From positions 1,152,630 to 1,216,629 of the forward strand of contig NZ_CP045687.1 of the NCBI RefSeq assembly GCF_009601705.1: a stretch of DNA of 64,000 bases, in the 5' to 3' direction. This DNA comes from Sulfolobus sp. E5-1-F (lineage in GTDB: Archaea; Thermoproteota; Thermoprotei_A; Sulfolobales; Sulfolobaceae). Below the pieces are notes generated by a model. That model was not told where the DNA came from and searched no databases. It saw only the letters and a list, made by a program, of their open reading frames with translations. Both the position numbers and the translations under genes were made by a program. This document shows, piece after piece, positions 9,354-17,951 of this stretch (its first letter is position 1; every line of letters starts with the position of its first letter).

Positions 9354-10334
9354 TTTTTATTTTAGATTAACGCTTTATGGATTTTATCATAGTTTGAACG
9401 CTCTTCACAATCTAAGATTCTTTATATATTCAAGAGTAAGAGTTTCTTGAAAATAATTTATAGGAACGTTCTATATTGAATTTATACTGAAAAGAAGATT
9501 TTTGATCTTTGTTTGGGACAAGAAGAGGCCAGATCTCCCTATTAATCCGATAATTAAGTTATCACACTTTCTTTGCAATATTTTTGTTTTTATAAACTCA
9601 AAAGAATAAAAAATTATTATAGTCATATCTTCACTTCGCTTAGCAATGATATTAAGTACAAGGTTCTCGTCCAGCCTAAAACAAAAGAAATACAATAGAA
9701 CATCAAAGTAATGTTCCCATCCTTTACACTAAACTTAATTATCAGTGGTTTTACGTTTATTACTTCCTATAGTTGATATTCCATTTCTCTATCTCTCATA
9801 GATATACTCCACCTCTAAGATGTTTATCTTTCCTTCTTCGTTTCGATAAATTACTACTCTCGCTTCATGATATTCTACTTTACTCCAGTTGTCACTAAAA
9901 CGTATTATAATACAAGCCTCGTTATCTAGAATAATAGGAGAAATATTAATAATTTCTGATTAATTTTAACTATTGGATATAGTTGAATCAATAACAAGGT
10001 TAATGAATTGATTTTGTGGATTCATGTTCTAAAGCTAGTGAAGAAGTATCAAATCTTTTCTAAATTCCTCTCCGTTCTTTGAGGGATACTAAGGTTAATA
10101 GGGTGAAAGAATAGCGGAGTATAGCTTGACCTTGTTAAAGGTGATCTATCTAAACGTATTTTCAAGGGAGATAACTCCCTTAAATGAGGCATACTTTAGG
10201 GAAGTACAGTGTATTCTAGATCATCTGATATAATTTTACTATTAAATATCAAATAAGATGACTGCATGAGAACACTCCCATCTACTTGATAACTTGAATA
10301 TTAAAAAACATTATTATATTTCCTTAAACCTGAA
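9354..10334. other. Decayed 1-kb stretch with broken coding-like frames
   Basis: No intact gene is present, yet several short frames look protein-like. On the plus strand about 9460-9609 encodes a start-less frame containing RRFLIFVWDKKRPDLPINP. Plus 10090-10230 contains VFSREITPLNEAYFREVQC. On the minus strand 9471-9695 is open (74 codons) and 9789-9959 is listed separately. None has a good start or promoter. The pattern suggests remnants of genes lost between narI and the ferredoxin, perhaps through insertion-element activity, but I found no terminal inverted repeats. Confidence 0.4.
9789..9959 (-). pseudogene. Start-less protein remnant
   Basis: This frame runs 56 codons from a stop at 9960-9962 to TAG at 9789-9791 and has no ATG, GTG or TTG near its beginning. 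Its translation is hydrophilic and well-formed (for example RFSDNWSKVEYHEARVVIYR, then EGKINILEVEYIYER). It looks like the C-terminal part of a small globular protein whose start has been lost. The family is not recognised. Confidence 0.35.
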
Positions 10335-10655
<321 letters not shown>

Positions 10656-10788
10656 TCACCAAGCTACATTGTATTGTAAACTGCTAAAATAGAACTCGCC
10701 TAATGTTTTAGGTAGTTTTAAGGACTTGGTTATTTTTTGACTAAAATGTAAGGGCTATGTCTTATTTTAATACTAAACAAGTATAACC

Positions 10789-11244
10789 ATGGCGAGAAAA
10801 ATGATAGCCCTTCAGCATATAAGGGAAAAGGAAAAAGAGGCAAAGAAAAAATTAGGAATAGCTAAGACGATTGAGTTACCCATAGGCGGTTCCATGTTTT
10901 ATTTTGATATTCCAGACCATCCAATGGTATACGTTAGTGAAACAAGTGGAATAATCTACATAAACGGGTCAAGCTATTGGGAACCCGAACTACTCATGTT
11001 GAAAGACTTGAGTAATGAATTCGTAAATCAAACCATAGAGTTAGCTAAGGTAATTAGCAAACCCGTAACTAAGATTGACGATATTCAACTGGGATTAGAT
11101 GAGAAGAAAAATATTGAGAAGAGGAAATTTTACGTTCTAATTGGGGATACCATAGAGATAGGATTCTACTACAACCTTTACCTTCCAGACGGAAAGAGGA
11201 ACGGTATAGTGGAGATAATACCTTACTATAAGCAGTATAAATAA
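10789..11244 (+). CDS. Conserved-looking hypothetical protein, 151 residues
   Basis: Not recognised. It begins with a highly charged helix (residues 8-24, rich in K and E) and continues as a mixed alpha/beta protein with a beta-rich end (FYVLIGDTIEIGFYYNLYLP). There is no signal peptide, membrane segment or Cys/His cluster. It is 27 bp upstream of the hemerythrin-like gene on the same strand and is divergent from the ferredoxin. This suggests co-transcription with the hemerythrin/NnrS-like group and a role in redox or nitrogen-oxide stress, which is inference only. Confidence 0.7.
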   Translation: MARKMIALQHIREKEKEAKKKLGIAKTIELPIGGSMFYFDIPDHPMVYVSETSGIIYINGSSYWEPELLMLKDLSNEFVNQTIELAKVISKPVTKIDDIQLGLDEKKNIEKRKFYVLIGDTIEIGFYYNLYLPDGKRNGIVEIIPYYKQYK

Positions 11245-11271
11245 TAATAGAGTGTTCGTATTAGTGATAAT

Positions 11272-11712
11272 ATGCTATCACTTATTTTAACATTAGACCA
11301 CAGAAGACTTGAGGGCTTAATAGATGAATTTTTGGCAAATCCCAATCTTTCTCTTTACGACGTAATATGGAAAGCATATAAAAATCACATTTATTGGGAA
11401 GAGGAAATTCTATTCAAAAGGGTTACAGACACATCTTTATTTGCCATTATAAGAGGTTTGGAGACTGAACATGGGAGTATGTGGATACTACTAAAACAAA
11501 CAGAGGAATTGTTGAGATCTAATGAGATTGAAGGAGCAAAGGAGAAAATACGCGAATTCATGAGAGTACTTTTGGAGCATGATGGTGCTGAGGAGGGAAG
11601 CATATATCAGTTTTTAGAGTCCCTATCAGATGAGGAACAAGCTAAGCTAATCTTGGAAGACATAGCATTAGCAGAACCTCCAAGAGATTGGAAATGCCAC
11701 GCAATTACCTAA
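11272..11712 (+). CDS. Hemerythrin-like (HHE) diiron protein
   Basis: Four-helix protein expected to bind a non-haem diiron site and so O2 or NO. Candidate ligands lie at the expected helix spacings: H10, H39 and E43 (HIYWE), H67, H103 and E107/E108 (HDGAEE). Length 146 is normal for a single-domain HHE protein. It sits in a plus-strand run 10789-13522, followed after 47 bp by the NnrS-like gene. Hemerythrins near nitrate or nitrite respiration genes often deal with NO or repair of Fe-S clusters; that role here is inferred from context. A second, diverged hemerythrin-like gene is at 57363. Confidence 0.82.
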   Translation: MLSLILTLDHRRLEGLIDEFLANPNLSLYDVIWKAYKNHIYWEEEILFKRVTDTSLFAIIRGLETEHGSMWILLKQTEELLRSNEIEGAKEKIREFMRVLLEHDGAEEGSIYQFLESLSDEEQAKLILEDIALAEPPRDWKCHAIT

Positions 11713-11759
11713 TACCTTAGGTGCTTCATATAAATCCTTATTTTTAAAGGAAAAAGCAT

Positions 11760-12803
11760 ATGAGATTACCACTTTTACTGATGATCGTTGGAATATTATT
11801 ATTACTACTTGGAGGTATACCGGCGGTATTTGAATTCATGGACATGCAAGGGTTCTTCTTAGACCCTACAGCCTCTCTATTTCCAGCACACTGGTTTATA
11901 ATGATATACGGATTCTTCGGTGCCTTAATAGGAAACGAGATACTGGTAGCCCTAAGTATCGAATGGAGTGGAAAAACTGCTGATAATAAGTTAATAGTAA
12001 TCTATTTGTTGTCTATAATTTTTGCCTCAATCTCATTTCTTTTCATTAGCCAACAGTTGGGATTTATTTTTACTTTATTAGGCATGGCAATCCTTCTTTA
12101 TTATTCACGAGAATATTTGGGAACGTCAAAGTTAGGCTTACAACCTACAACTTACAACTGGTTACTGTTTTACTCAATTATGATATCAACTACAATTGTG
12201 GCACTTCAACTGGGATTAGGATATACAATACCTTATGTAAATCTAATATTCCCAGCTAGTATGATTTTGGCTGTAATGGATAGGGATGTAGCGCTTGTCA
12301 CTGGAATAAAGATAGCTAGACATTGGGAAAACGTTTTAGCCTTCATATTATTAATCATAGGGATGGGGGTTTACCCTAATGGTAGTGTTTTAATGTTTAT
12401 AGCCTGGATCTTGTCATTTCACGCTTCTGGGTTATACAGATTTAAGGGGAGGAAATATCCAATTCTCCACTTAACAACTGCATGGATATACCTTTTACTT
12501 GCATCAATATTTGTTTTCAACTACGACATATATATTCACGCATTGGCAGTGGGTTTCCTCTTCAACACGGTATTTGGAGTAGATGTAGTATTAATGGACT
12601 TGTTCGTAAACGCCTTTGAAAGAAGGATACGTATTAAGCCATCTTATGTTCCTTTCGTGCTAGTAAACCTCGGTTTAATGATGAGGTTTTTGTACGATTT
12701 TGGGTTGTCAATACCAATCCTTTTATTGTCTGCCCCGTTACAAGGAATTGGAATACTCTCATTTTTCGCACTAACACTTAAACAAGTGGTGATGACTAAA
12801 TGA
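11760..12803 (+). CDS. NnrS-like polytopic membrane protein
   Basis: A 347-residue protein with 10-11 predicted membrane segments. Two stretches resemble the NnrS family, known for protection against nitric-oxide stress: a His followed by a membrane helix and a polar end (FPAHWFIMIYGFFGALIGNE) and, near residue 260, HALAVGFLFNTVFGVDVV, which resembles the HALTVGAxGxMxLG motif of NnrS. Other His residues (H188, H221) could ligate metal. It overlaps the next membrane-protein gene by 4 bases (ATGA). Position beside narGHJI and a hemerythrin fits NO handling. The assignment is from motif resemblance only. Confidence 0.6.
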   Translation: MRLPLLLMIVGILLLLLGGIPAVFEFMDMQGFFLDPTASLFPAHWFIMIYGFFGALIGNEILVALSIEWSGKTADNKLIVIYLLSIIFASISFLFISQQLGFIFTLLGMAILLYYSREYLGTSKLGLQPTTYNWLLFYSIMISTTIVALQLGLGYTIPYVNLIFPASMILAVMDRDVALVTGIKIARHWENVLAFILLIIGMGVYPNGSVLMFIAWILSFHASGLYRFKGRKYPILHLTTAWIYLLLASIFVFNYDIYIHALAVGFLFNTVFGVDVVLMDLFVNAFERRIRIKPSYVPFVLVNLGLMMRFLYDFGLSIPILLLSAPLQGIGILSFFALTLKQVVMTK

Positions 12804-13522
12804 ACAGAGGTAAGGTTAGAAATCACGCACTGTATTTTTTAGGAGCCCTCACTTACGTAGTTGCTCTAATACCATTCCTTACTGTTAATCTAGTGAGGAC
12901 ATTAATACTTGTTCCAATAATAATTTATACTCTACCAATAATGGAATATTTACAACCCAAAGTCATGTCCCTAAAGATAGGATATAAGGACATACTATTA
13001 ATGATACCTCCAATTATTCCCTATGTGTTCCTCCCGTATAATGAGCAATCAGTTTACATTTTAATACCATTAGCACTAATGTTACTTACATTCACGTTAT
13101 ATCTTGCAAAATATACCATGTGGGGAAACGTAATAGGTACTGCGTTTGAAGCATCCATATCGATAGTATGGGGATTATTCGTCTATAACTTCCTATTCCT
13201 CATACCCTCAATATACTGGTTACTATACATCTTTGTTGGGGCATTATACGTGGAATACAAGATACCATTTAGAAGGCTAAATAAAAGGATCGTACAGATA
13301 AGTTGGATCATCTCATTAATTTCGCTAATAGCGTTAAGTTTAAAGAATCCAATCACCCTAATAACGTTGCTAGAGCCGTCAACTAGATATCTAATACCGG
13401 GAGAAAAGTTGAAGTCCACTAAGGAAATAAAGGATTTAGGTAAGAGAGGCTCAAAGCGAGATATGCTCTTTGTGGCACTATTAGCGATAACATATACATT
13501 GTCAATAGCATTCCCAATATAA
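12800..13522 (+). CDS. Polytopic membrane protein paired with the NnrS-like gene
   Basis: A 240-residue integral membrane protein with about seven hydrophobic helices and a cytosolic-looking basic segment near the end (KLKSTKEIKDLGKRGSKRD) before a last helix. No motif is recognised. The start codon overlaps the stop of the upstream NnrS-like gene, so the two are probably translationally coupled and may act as one membrane complex. No metal-ligand cluster is visible. Confidence 0.7.
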   Translation: MNRGKVRNHALYFLGALTYVVALIPFLTVNLVRTLILVPIIIYTLPIMEYLQPKVMSLKIGYKDILLMIPPIIPYVFLPYNEQSVYILIPLALMLLTFTLYLAKYTMWGNVIGTAFEASISIVWGLFVYNFLFLIPSIYWLLYIFVGALYVEYKIPFRRLNKRIVQISWIISLISLIALSLKNPITLITLLEPSTRYLIPGEKLKSTKEIKDLGKRGSKRDMLFVALLAITYTLSIAFPI

Positions 13523-13550
13523 ATGATACTGGAAAAGCGTATGCTATGAT

Positions 13551-13694
13551 GTGAAAAACCTCTTGCCCCCGTGTAAGGCACTTTTTGACAAATCTATCGT
13601 TAAAGCTAGACTTATCTTTCCTTTGTTAAAGAAAGCAGAGGAGAGCTTAAGTAGTGGGATAATAGGTATAAAAATGAAAAAATTGCATATATGA
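13551..13694 (+). CDS. Possible 47-residue small protein
   Basis: A GTG-started frame of 48 codons, 28 bp after the membrane-protein gene and ending 35 bp before tusA. The translation (beginning MKNLLPPCKALFDKS and then a basic amphipathic stretch with KKAEESLSSG) looks protein-like, with one Cys. No family is recognised. It could also be a gene remnant, as the open frame extends upstream to 13527 without a better start. Confidence 0.35.
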   Translation: MKNLLPPCKALFDKSIVKARLIFPLLKKAEESLSSGIIGIKMKKLHI

Positions 13695-13698
13695 CAAG

Positions 13699-13707
13699 TT
13701 TTATAAA
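13699..13707 (+). promoter_or_regulatory. TATA box of tusA
   Basis: TTTTATAAA is centred 26 bp before the ATG at 13729, the standard archaeal spacing, so the tusA mRNA is predicted to be leaderless. Confidence 0.6.
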
Positions 13708-13728
13708 CCTTAATAAGTATTCTATATT

Positions 13729-13971
13729 ATGTCTCAAGAGATTAAGATTGCGAAAACTTTAGATGCAAGGGGAATGTATTGTCCCGGACCAGTTTTAGAG
13801 ACAGCTAAGGCAATTAAACAAATAAATGTTGGTGAGGTTTTAGAGATATTGGCTACTGACCCAGCAGCTAAACCAGATATTGAAGCTTGGGCTAGGAGGA
13901 CTGGAAATCAAATACTAGATATACAACAACAAGGAGGAGTAACAAGAATATTAATTAAAAGAATGAAATAA
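13729..13971 (+). CDS. tusA: TusA/SirA-family sulfur carrier protein
   Basis: Small cytosolic sulfur carrier (80 residues, the full family length). The motif CPGP with the persulfide-carrying C18 sits at the end of the first strand, followed by the helix ETAKAIKQI. In sulfur-oxidising Sulfolobales TusA carries sulfane sulfur or thiosulfate between DsrE and heterodisulfide-reductase-like complexes; elsewhere it feeds tRNA thiolation and molybdenum-cofactor maturation. No dsrE or hdr genes are in the window. Its place at the end of the nar region would fit sulfur supply for molybdoenzyme maturation, but this is inference. It has its own TATA box. Confidence 0.9.
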   Translation: MSQEIKIAKTLDARGMYCPGPVLETAKAIKQINVGEVLEILATDPAAKPDIEAWARRTGNQILDIQQQGGVTRILIKRMK

Positions 13972-14015
13972 CCTTAGAGGATAACTAATTATTGTTGTTC
14001 CTTTTTTAAAAACTA

Positions 14016-15155
14016 TTATTTTCTTTCTTTAAATTTTGGTATTAAATTGATCGGATAAGGTTGTCTTATGTTCCATTCACTGCTCTTAAACGGTTCTCCA
14101 TTTACAGTCATTACTCTTTCAGCTACAATATCACAATACTTACATTCCTTACAGCTTCTCGTATCACAATCATTAGTGAAAAAGAATCTTATCCATCCCT
14201 CAGGGAACTTAGTATTATCTATCTTAATTGAAGTTAGTATAAAGTAGGATGAAGGCCCATTAACCATCTGAACAGCCTTTGTTGCAGCTCTCCCTTGGGG
14301 ATAACTAACGAGATCTAAGAGATCTCCTTCATACTTTCTCTCAGCAAAAGCCTTTACTACCTTTAATAACCAATCTGTCTTTTTATTTCTTCCAGCTATT
14401 TTAAATCTATTTATCCCTATCTCCTCATAATATTTTATATCCTCTGGTCTAATCCATCTGCTCCTTATCAAATTCGCTGGATCATTTAAAACATCCGTTG
14501 CACATAGTAATACTGGATACTCAAACCAAACGTCGTTTACTCCATTTACCATTGAAGTAAGTGAGGAGATATTATCGTGTGTAAGTCTAAATGGGCAACC
14601 ATAAAGACAAGAATTATTAAGTATTAGCTCTATTTCAAACCTATTACTTCTTGATAATATAGCGATTTCCTTTAGCAATTTGAAATCCCTATTTGCATCC
14701 TCATGTATTATAATAGTGTTTACACCTAAATTTACATACTCTTCAACTTCTCTCACATTGCGAATCCTGGAAAAAGATGATGCTGACACTTCTAAGTCAG
14801 GATATTCACTTCTTATAATTCTAATTAGAAAAGGCAATGCTATTATAAATCCATCAACTCCTAGATTTATCAATTTTTCTATTTCTTTCATTACTTTATA
14901 AATAAATTCCGTATCATATTCTTTACCCAGTAGCGTATTAGTATTCATCGTATAAAGAAATTTTATACCGTAGGCATGTGCTAAATCAATATGATGCTTG
15001 AACTGCTCTTCATTGATATCTGGTACAATAAAACCAGCCCTACCATGACCAGTTACTGTTCTCTTGAAACTTCCAAAAACATATTTGACCTCTGGATATT
15101 TTCTTAATCCCTCTAATAGAGAATCATCGAAATTTGTCGCAACTACCAACTTCAT
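14016..15155 (-). CDS. Peptidase U32-family protein with Cys cluster
   Basis: A 379-residue TIM-barrel-like protein of the U32 family, the group that includes UbiU/UbiV, RlhA, TrhP and YhbU. Members with conserved Cys bind [4Fe-4S] and act in O2-independent hydroxylations rather than proteolysis. Here Cys occur at NNSCLYGCPFR (about 187-191), LLCATD (about 218) and, near the end, NDCDTRSCKECKYC, enough for one or two clusters. This suggests a hydroxylase or RNA-modification role. It is convergent with tusA and monocistronic. The substrate cannot be read from sequence. Confidence 0.75.
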   Translation of the reverse strand: MKLVVATNFDDSLLEGLRKYPEVKYVFGSFKRTVTGHGRAGFIVPDINEEQFKHHIDLAHAYGIKFLYTMNTNTLLGKEYDTEFIYKVMKEIEKLINLGVDGFIIALPFLIRIIRSEYPDLEVSASSFSRIRNVREVEEYVNLGVNTIIIHEDANRDFKLLKEIAILSRSNRFEIELILNNSCLYGCPFRLTHDNISSLTSMVNGVNDVWFEYPVLLCATDVLNDPANLIRSRWIRPEDIKYYEEIGINRFKIAGRNKKTDWLLKVVKAFAERKYEGDLLDLVSYPQGRAATKAVQMVNGPSSYFILTSIKIDNTKFPEGWIRFFFTNDCDTRSCKECKYCDIVAERVMTVNGEPFKSSEWNIRQPYPINLIPKFKERK

Positions 15156-15589
15156 ATGATATCAGACTACTTATTAAAAATAAGATTAGCTAAGGTAAAA
15201 ATTAAAAGAAATAGTTTAACGGGGTTTTTCATACCTTTATCAGAAAAAATCTGCTTTAGCTTGCCATCTTACTCCTAATTCTGAGAAGAACGACACTCTC
15301 CTTGGCTGGTTGACCTAATAGGATGATATAAAATATTACTCACATTAATTAATTTAATTATTATTAAGCCCAATCTCAACTTGGCCTGCTCATAAATGAC
15401 TAACCTCATCATTAGCTAAAGAAGGTGAGGCCGGGAGTTAGGCTAGTAAATTATAATTTTATAGGAATAATTTCCCTATAACAACATTCTATTGAGATAT
15501 ATTGAAGAGCTAAATTTATATTTAAACGATACGATTCTATTAATTAGGCCAATGGATCGTATAATTTGTTTTGATTTGTATTTTGCCAA
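15156..15589. other. Intergenic region holding direct repeat copy A
   Basis: The stretch contains the 52-bp repeat copy A at 15173-15224. It also has G+C-richer patches around 15375-15445 (including GGTGAGGCCGGGAGTTAGGC) that stand out from the AT-rich surroundings. No gene is supported. Confidence 0.4.
15173..15224. repeat. 52-bp diverged direct repeat, copy A
   Basis: Begins ATTAAAAATAAGATTAGCTA and ends in GGGG. It matches copy B (17860-17911) in the same orientation at 47 of 52 positions with no gaps. The two copies bracket the DUF3782/nucleotidyltransferase island. Copy A lies 18 bp upstream of the start of the U32 gene and so probably overlaps its promoter. Confidence 0.75.
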
Positions 15590-16396
15590 TCAGCTTGATG
15601 GATATATTATTTCTATTCCCATATCTTTAGCCATTGCTTTAACTCTCTCAGGGTATCTATCATGGACAAAGGGTGTTATAACGTAAACTAAATTTACTTT
15701 AACATTCTTAACCTTTTCATACAGCTCTTTCTTCTTCTTTATTACTGGCAAGTCTCCTCTTTTTATAGAGGAAGTGATCTCAACCAATATAACATTTCCG
15801 TCCTTAATCACGATATCATATTCAACATCAGAAGGTTCATCATAAACATATCCATTCTTATCATAAAGCACTTCCCTAGAGATCTTCCAGCCACTACTAC
15901 TTAAAAGCTCGCTAATTCCTTGTCTAAAGGCGTCCTCATTCATAATTCCCCATCTAGCTCCAAGAGCCGTAACAATATTTTCTAACCTCTTTAAGTCCTC
16001 TTTCGTAGCCATCGCCTTTAGATCCTCCTTTGTAGCCATCACGCTCTTAATTTCCTCCACAGCCCTATCCAGCCTATCAACGTCTTGCTTCGTAGCCATC
16101 GATTTTAAGTCCTCTTTCGTAGCCATCGCCTTTAGATCCTCCTTTGTAGCCATCACGCTCTTAATTTCCTCCACAGCCCTATCCAGCCTATCAACGTCTT
16201 GCTTCGTAGCCATCACGCTCTTAATTTCATTAATATCCTTTTCTAGACTCTTTAAGTCCTCTTTCGTAGCTAAGCTTTGCCATGGAGTTATTTTAGCTAA
16301 AACCTGATATATTATCTCTGGTTTAGCAGTTAGAACGTCCACTAATATCGATGGATTATTGAGCAATACTTTTTTAATTTCTTCTTCTAGGCTCAC
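15590..16396 (-). CDS. DUF3782-type protein with internal repeats and nuclease-like C terminus
   Basis: A 268-residue protein in three parts. Residues 1-40 are a helical lead. Residues 40-140 are near-identical repeated helices built from ATKEDLK, ATKQDVDRLDRAVEEIKSVM units, probably a coiled coil. Residues 145-268 resemble a PD-(D/E)XK fold (VEYDIVI, then VILVEITSS). The usual Lys of the E-x-K motif is Thr here (EITSS), so nuclease activity is doubtful unless a nearby Lys substitutes. DUF3782 proteins are common in Sulfolobales and of unknown role. It lies inside the 52-bp repeat-bracketed island. Confidence 0.75.
   Translation of the reverse strand: MSLEEEIKKVLLNNPSILVDVLTAKPEIIYQVLAKITPWQSLATKEDLKSLEKDINEIKSVMATKQDVDRLDRAVEEIKSVMATKEDLKAMATKEDLKSMATKQDVDRLDRAVEEIKSVMATKEDLKAMATKEDLKRLENIVTALGARWGIMNEDAFRQGISELLSSSGWKISREVLYDKNGYVYDEPSDVEYDIVIKDGNVILVEITSSIKRGDLPVIKKKKELYEKVKNVKVNLVYVITPFVHDRYPERVKAMAKDMGIEIIYPSS
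15992..16214 (-). repeat. Tandem 114-bp internal repeat in the DUF3782 gene
   Basis: Bases 15992-16100 recur exactly at 16106-16214, a period of 114 bp or 38 codons, so the reading frame is kept. Shorter related 7-residue units (ATKEDLK) flank it. The near-perfect DNA identity points to a recent duplication and to a coil length that can change by recombination. Confidence 0.9.
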
Positions 16397-17027
16397 ATAT
16401 TAAATTACTCCTATAGAAATTTAAATCTACCTTGAGAGTGTCTCAACTACAAATAATCAAATAAATTGACATTATATATATTTATGTAAGATGATTCAGT
16501 GAGAATATTAATTCCCTAGGTTTTAATTTCATTTCATCAAAAAATTCGATGGGAATATATCAATAGGGAATAGGAAGGTTGTGATTTTTGTCTACTTATC
16601 ATATTTCTCTTGGTTCCTTCCTAGCATTAGAAGAAATATAAAACAATTACTAATAAAAATCTTGATCTAAGTTTATGTCTTATTCAATATAACGGAAGAG
16701 AAGCTAGTTTAAGCTTAACCTGTAGATTATAAACGCATAGCAATGACGAGTATGTTTGAGATTTTTCTTTATCGCACTATATAAGAATCTCATCTTACAT
16801 TGAAAAATATGATTAACTTTTATCCCCAAATTCTTCCACTTTGGTTACCATCTAATTAGAATAATTGAATTATCTATAACTATTATACTTTTTTGAGGAA
16901 CTATCGAGATTCATTGAAAGACGTTTAGTATAGTAGCGAGATTGATGGAAATCCTTAAACTCCACCAAAATCTCACAAACTATTGTCATATCTTATAACA
17001 AAGAGATTTTGTTGGTCACGTCCTAAC
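16397..17027. other. Gene-poor stretch in the accessory island
   Basis: No supportable gene. A minus-strand frame near 16880-17000 could encode about 39 residues starting MTIVCEILVEFKDFHQS but has no family match and no promoter that I can see. The rest is AT-rich with scattered stops in all frames. It may be residue of a deleted gene. Confidence 0.35.
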
Positions 17028-17764
17028 CTAACAATAATTCTTAATTTTCTCAAGATAATCTTTCACTTGTCTTCTTTCACTCTCTGAATTTAGATACTCA
17101 ATATCTAGTCTATTTAGTTGGGAGCAATAAACTAGAATAGTCTTATTTCGATCTTCAATGCTGTTCCAGAATTTCCACGCCTCTAAGTAGGTTAATATAA
17201 CCTCCTCTGGCGGAATTATGAAAACATGATAAGAGTCTACTTGTATCTTGAGAGGAGGCTTAAGTCTGTTATAAACTTTACCAACTATATCTATTCCTTT
17301 CTCTGATATTTCTCTTATCTTTGGTAAGTATATTCTAAGTCCAAAGTCTGAGATCTGCTTTAGTACTTGAATAACTAGATCAATTGCTTCTCCTTCGACT
17401 ATTATATCTACATCACCAGTCCTATAGCTTCTACCAGAATAAATTTCGGCTGCGAAACCTCCAACGATTATTATCCTACCTAGACCTTTTTCCTCTAAAA
17501 GTGTATTTAGAATTGCTAGAAATTTCAAAAAACGATCGGCTTCACTACCTTTTAACTCATCTATTCTTTGAAGTAGTTCCCTAAGCAGCCAGTCTTGTAG
17601 TATATTACTTCACCTTCCATCTTCCAACAACCCATTTCTTCTAATAATTTTACATTCTCCTCTCCTAATTTAGCCAATCTCCTCAAATCCTCTTCCTTAA
17701 TCTTACTTCCCCTTGGTCTCGGCCTATCCTCTAATAACTTTATTAATACCTTAGAATCTACCAC
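17028..17764 (-). pseudogene. Nucleotidyltransferase-like gene split by a -1 frameshift
   Basis: Two frames appear to form one gene. The first (17764 to 17561) gives 67 residues starting MVDSKVLIKLLEDRPRPRG. The second gives the nucleotidyltransferase fold: GGFAAEIYSGRSYRTGDVDI carries the G-G and D-x-D metal motif. As an independent gene the second part would need a TTG start at 17528, but its frame is coding-like further upstream (LRELLQRIDELKGSEADR), overlapping the end of the first. A -1 shift at CTTAGGG near 17580 joins them smoothly as GCLRELLQRIDEL. It may be inactive, a sequencing error, or programmed frameshifting. The fold resembles minimal nucleotidyltransferases or AbiEii-type proteins of toxin-antitoxin systems. 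Confidence 0.6.
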
Positions 17765-17859
17765 ATGAATATATATTTCCGGATTCTTAATAAATTTTTA
17801 ACTTTACGTAATCAAGGTTCACCGTATACACAAAATCACTCCAAAATAAATCTAGAAAA

Positions 17860-17911
17860 ATTAAAAATAAGATTAGCTAATGTAAAAATTAAGAGAAACA
17901 GCTTAGCGGGG
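17860..17911. repeat. 52-bp diverged direct repeat, copy B
   Basis: Second copy of the repeat at 15173-15224, same orientation, 47 of 52 bases identical (differences include G/T, A/G, T/C, T/C and A/G). It lies about 95 bp upstream of the frame-broken nucleotidyltransferase gene and about 40 bp past the end of the enoyl-CoA hydratase gene. Confidence 0.75.
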
Positions 17912-17951
17912 CCTATTATGAAAAATTTTCATATTTAGTTAGAAATTATTG

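Noticed and set aside
9471-9695. Minus-strand frame of 74 codons as a real gene
   Set aside because: No TATA box or ribosome site, low-complexity translation, and it lies in a stretch full of broken frames; treated as debris.
15492-15686. Plus-strand frame of 64 codons
   Set aside because: It overlaps the end of the DUF3782 gene on the other strand, with no motif or promoter.
15992-16214. Possible CRISPR array because of repeated DNA
   Set aside because: There are only two long copies, in frame inside a protein gene; no spacers of even length.
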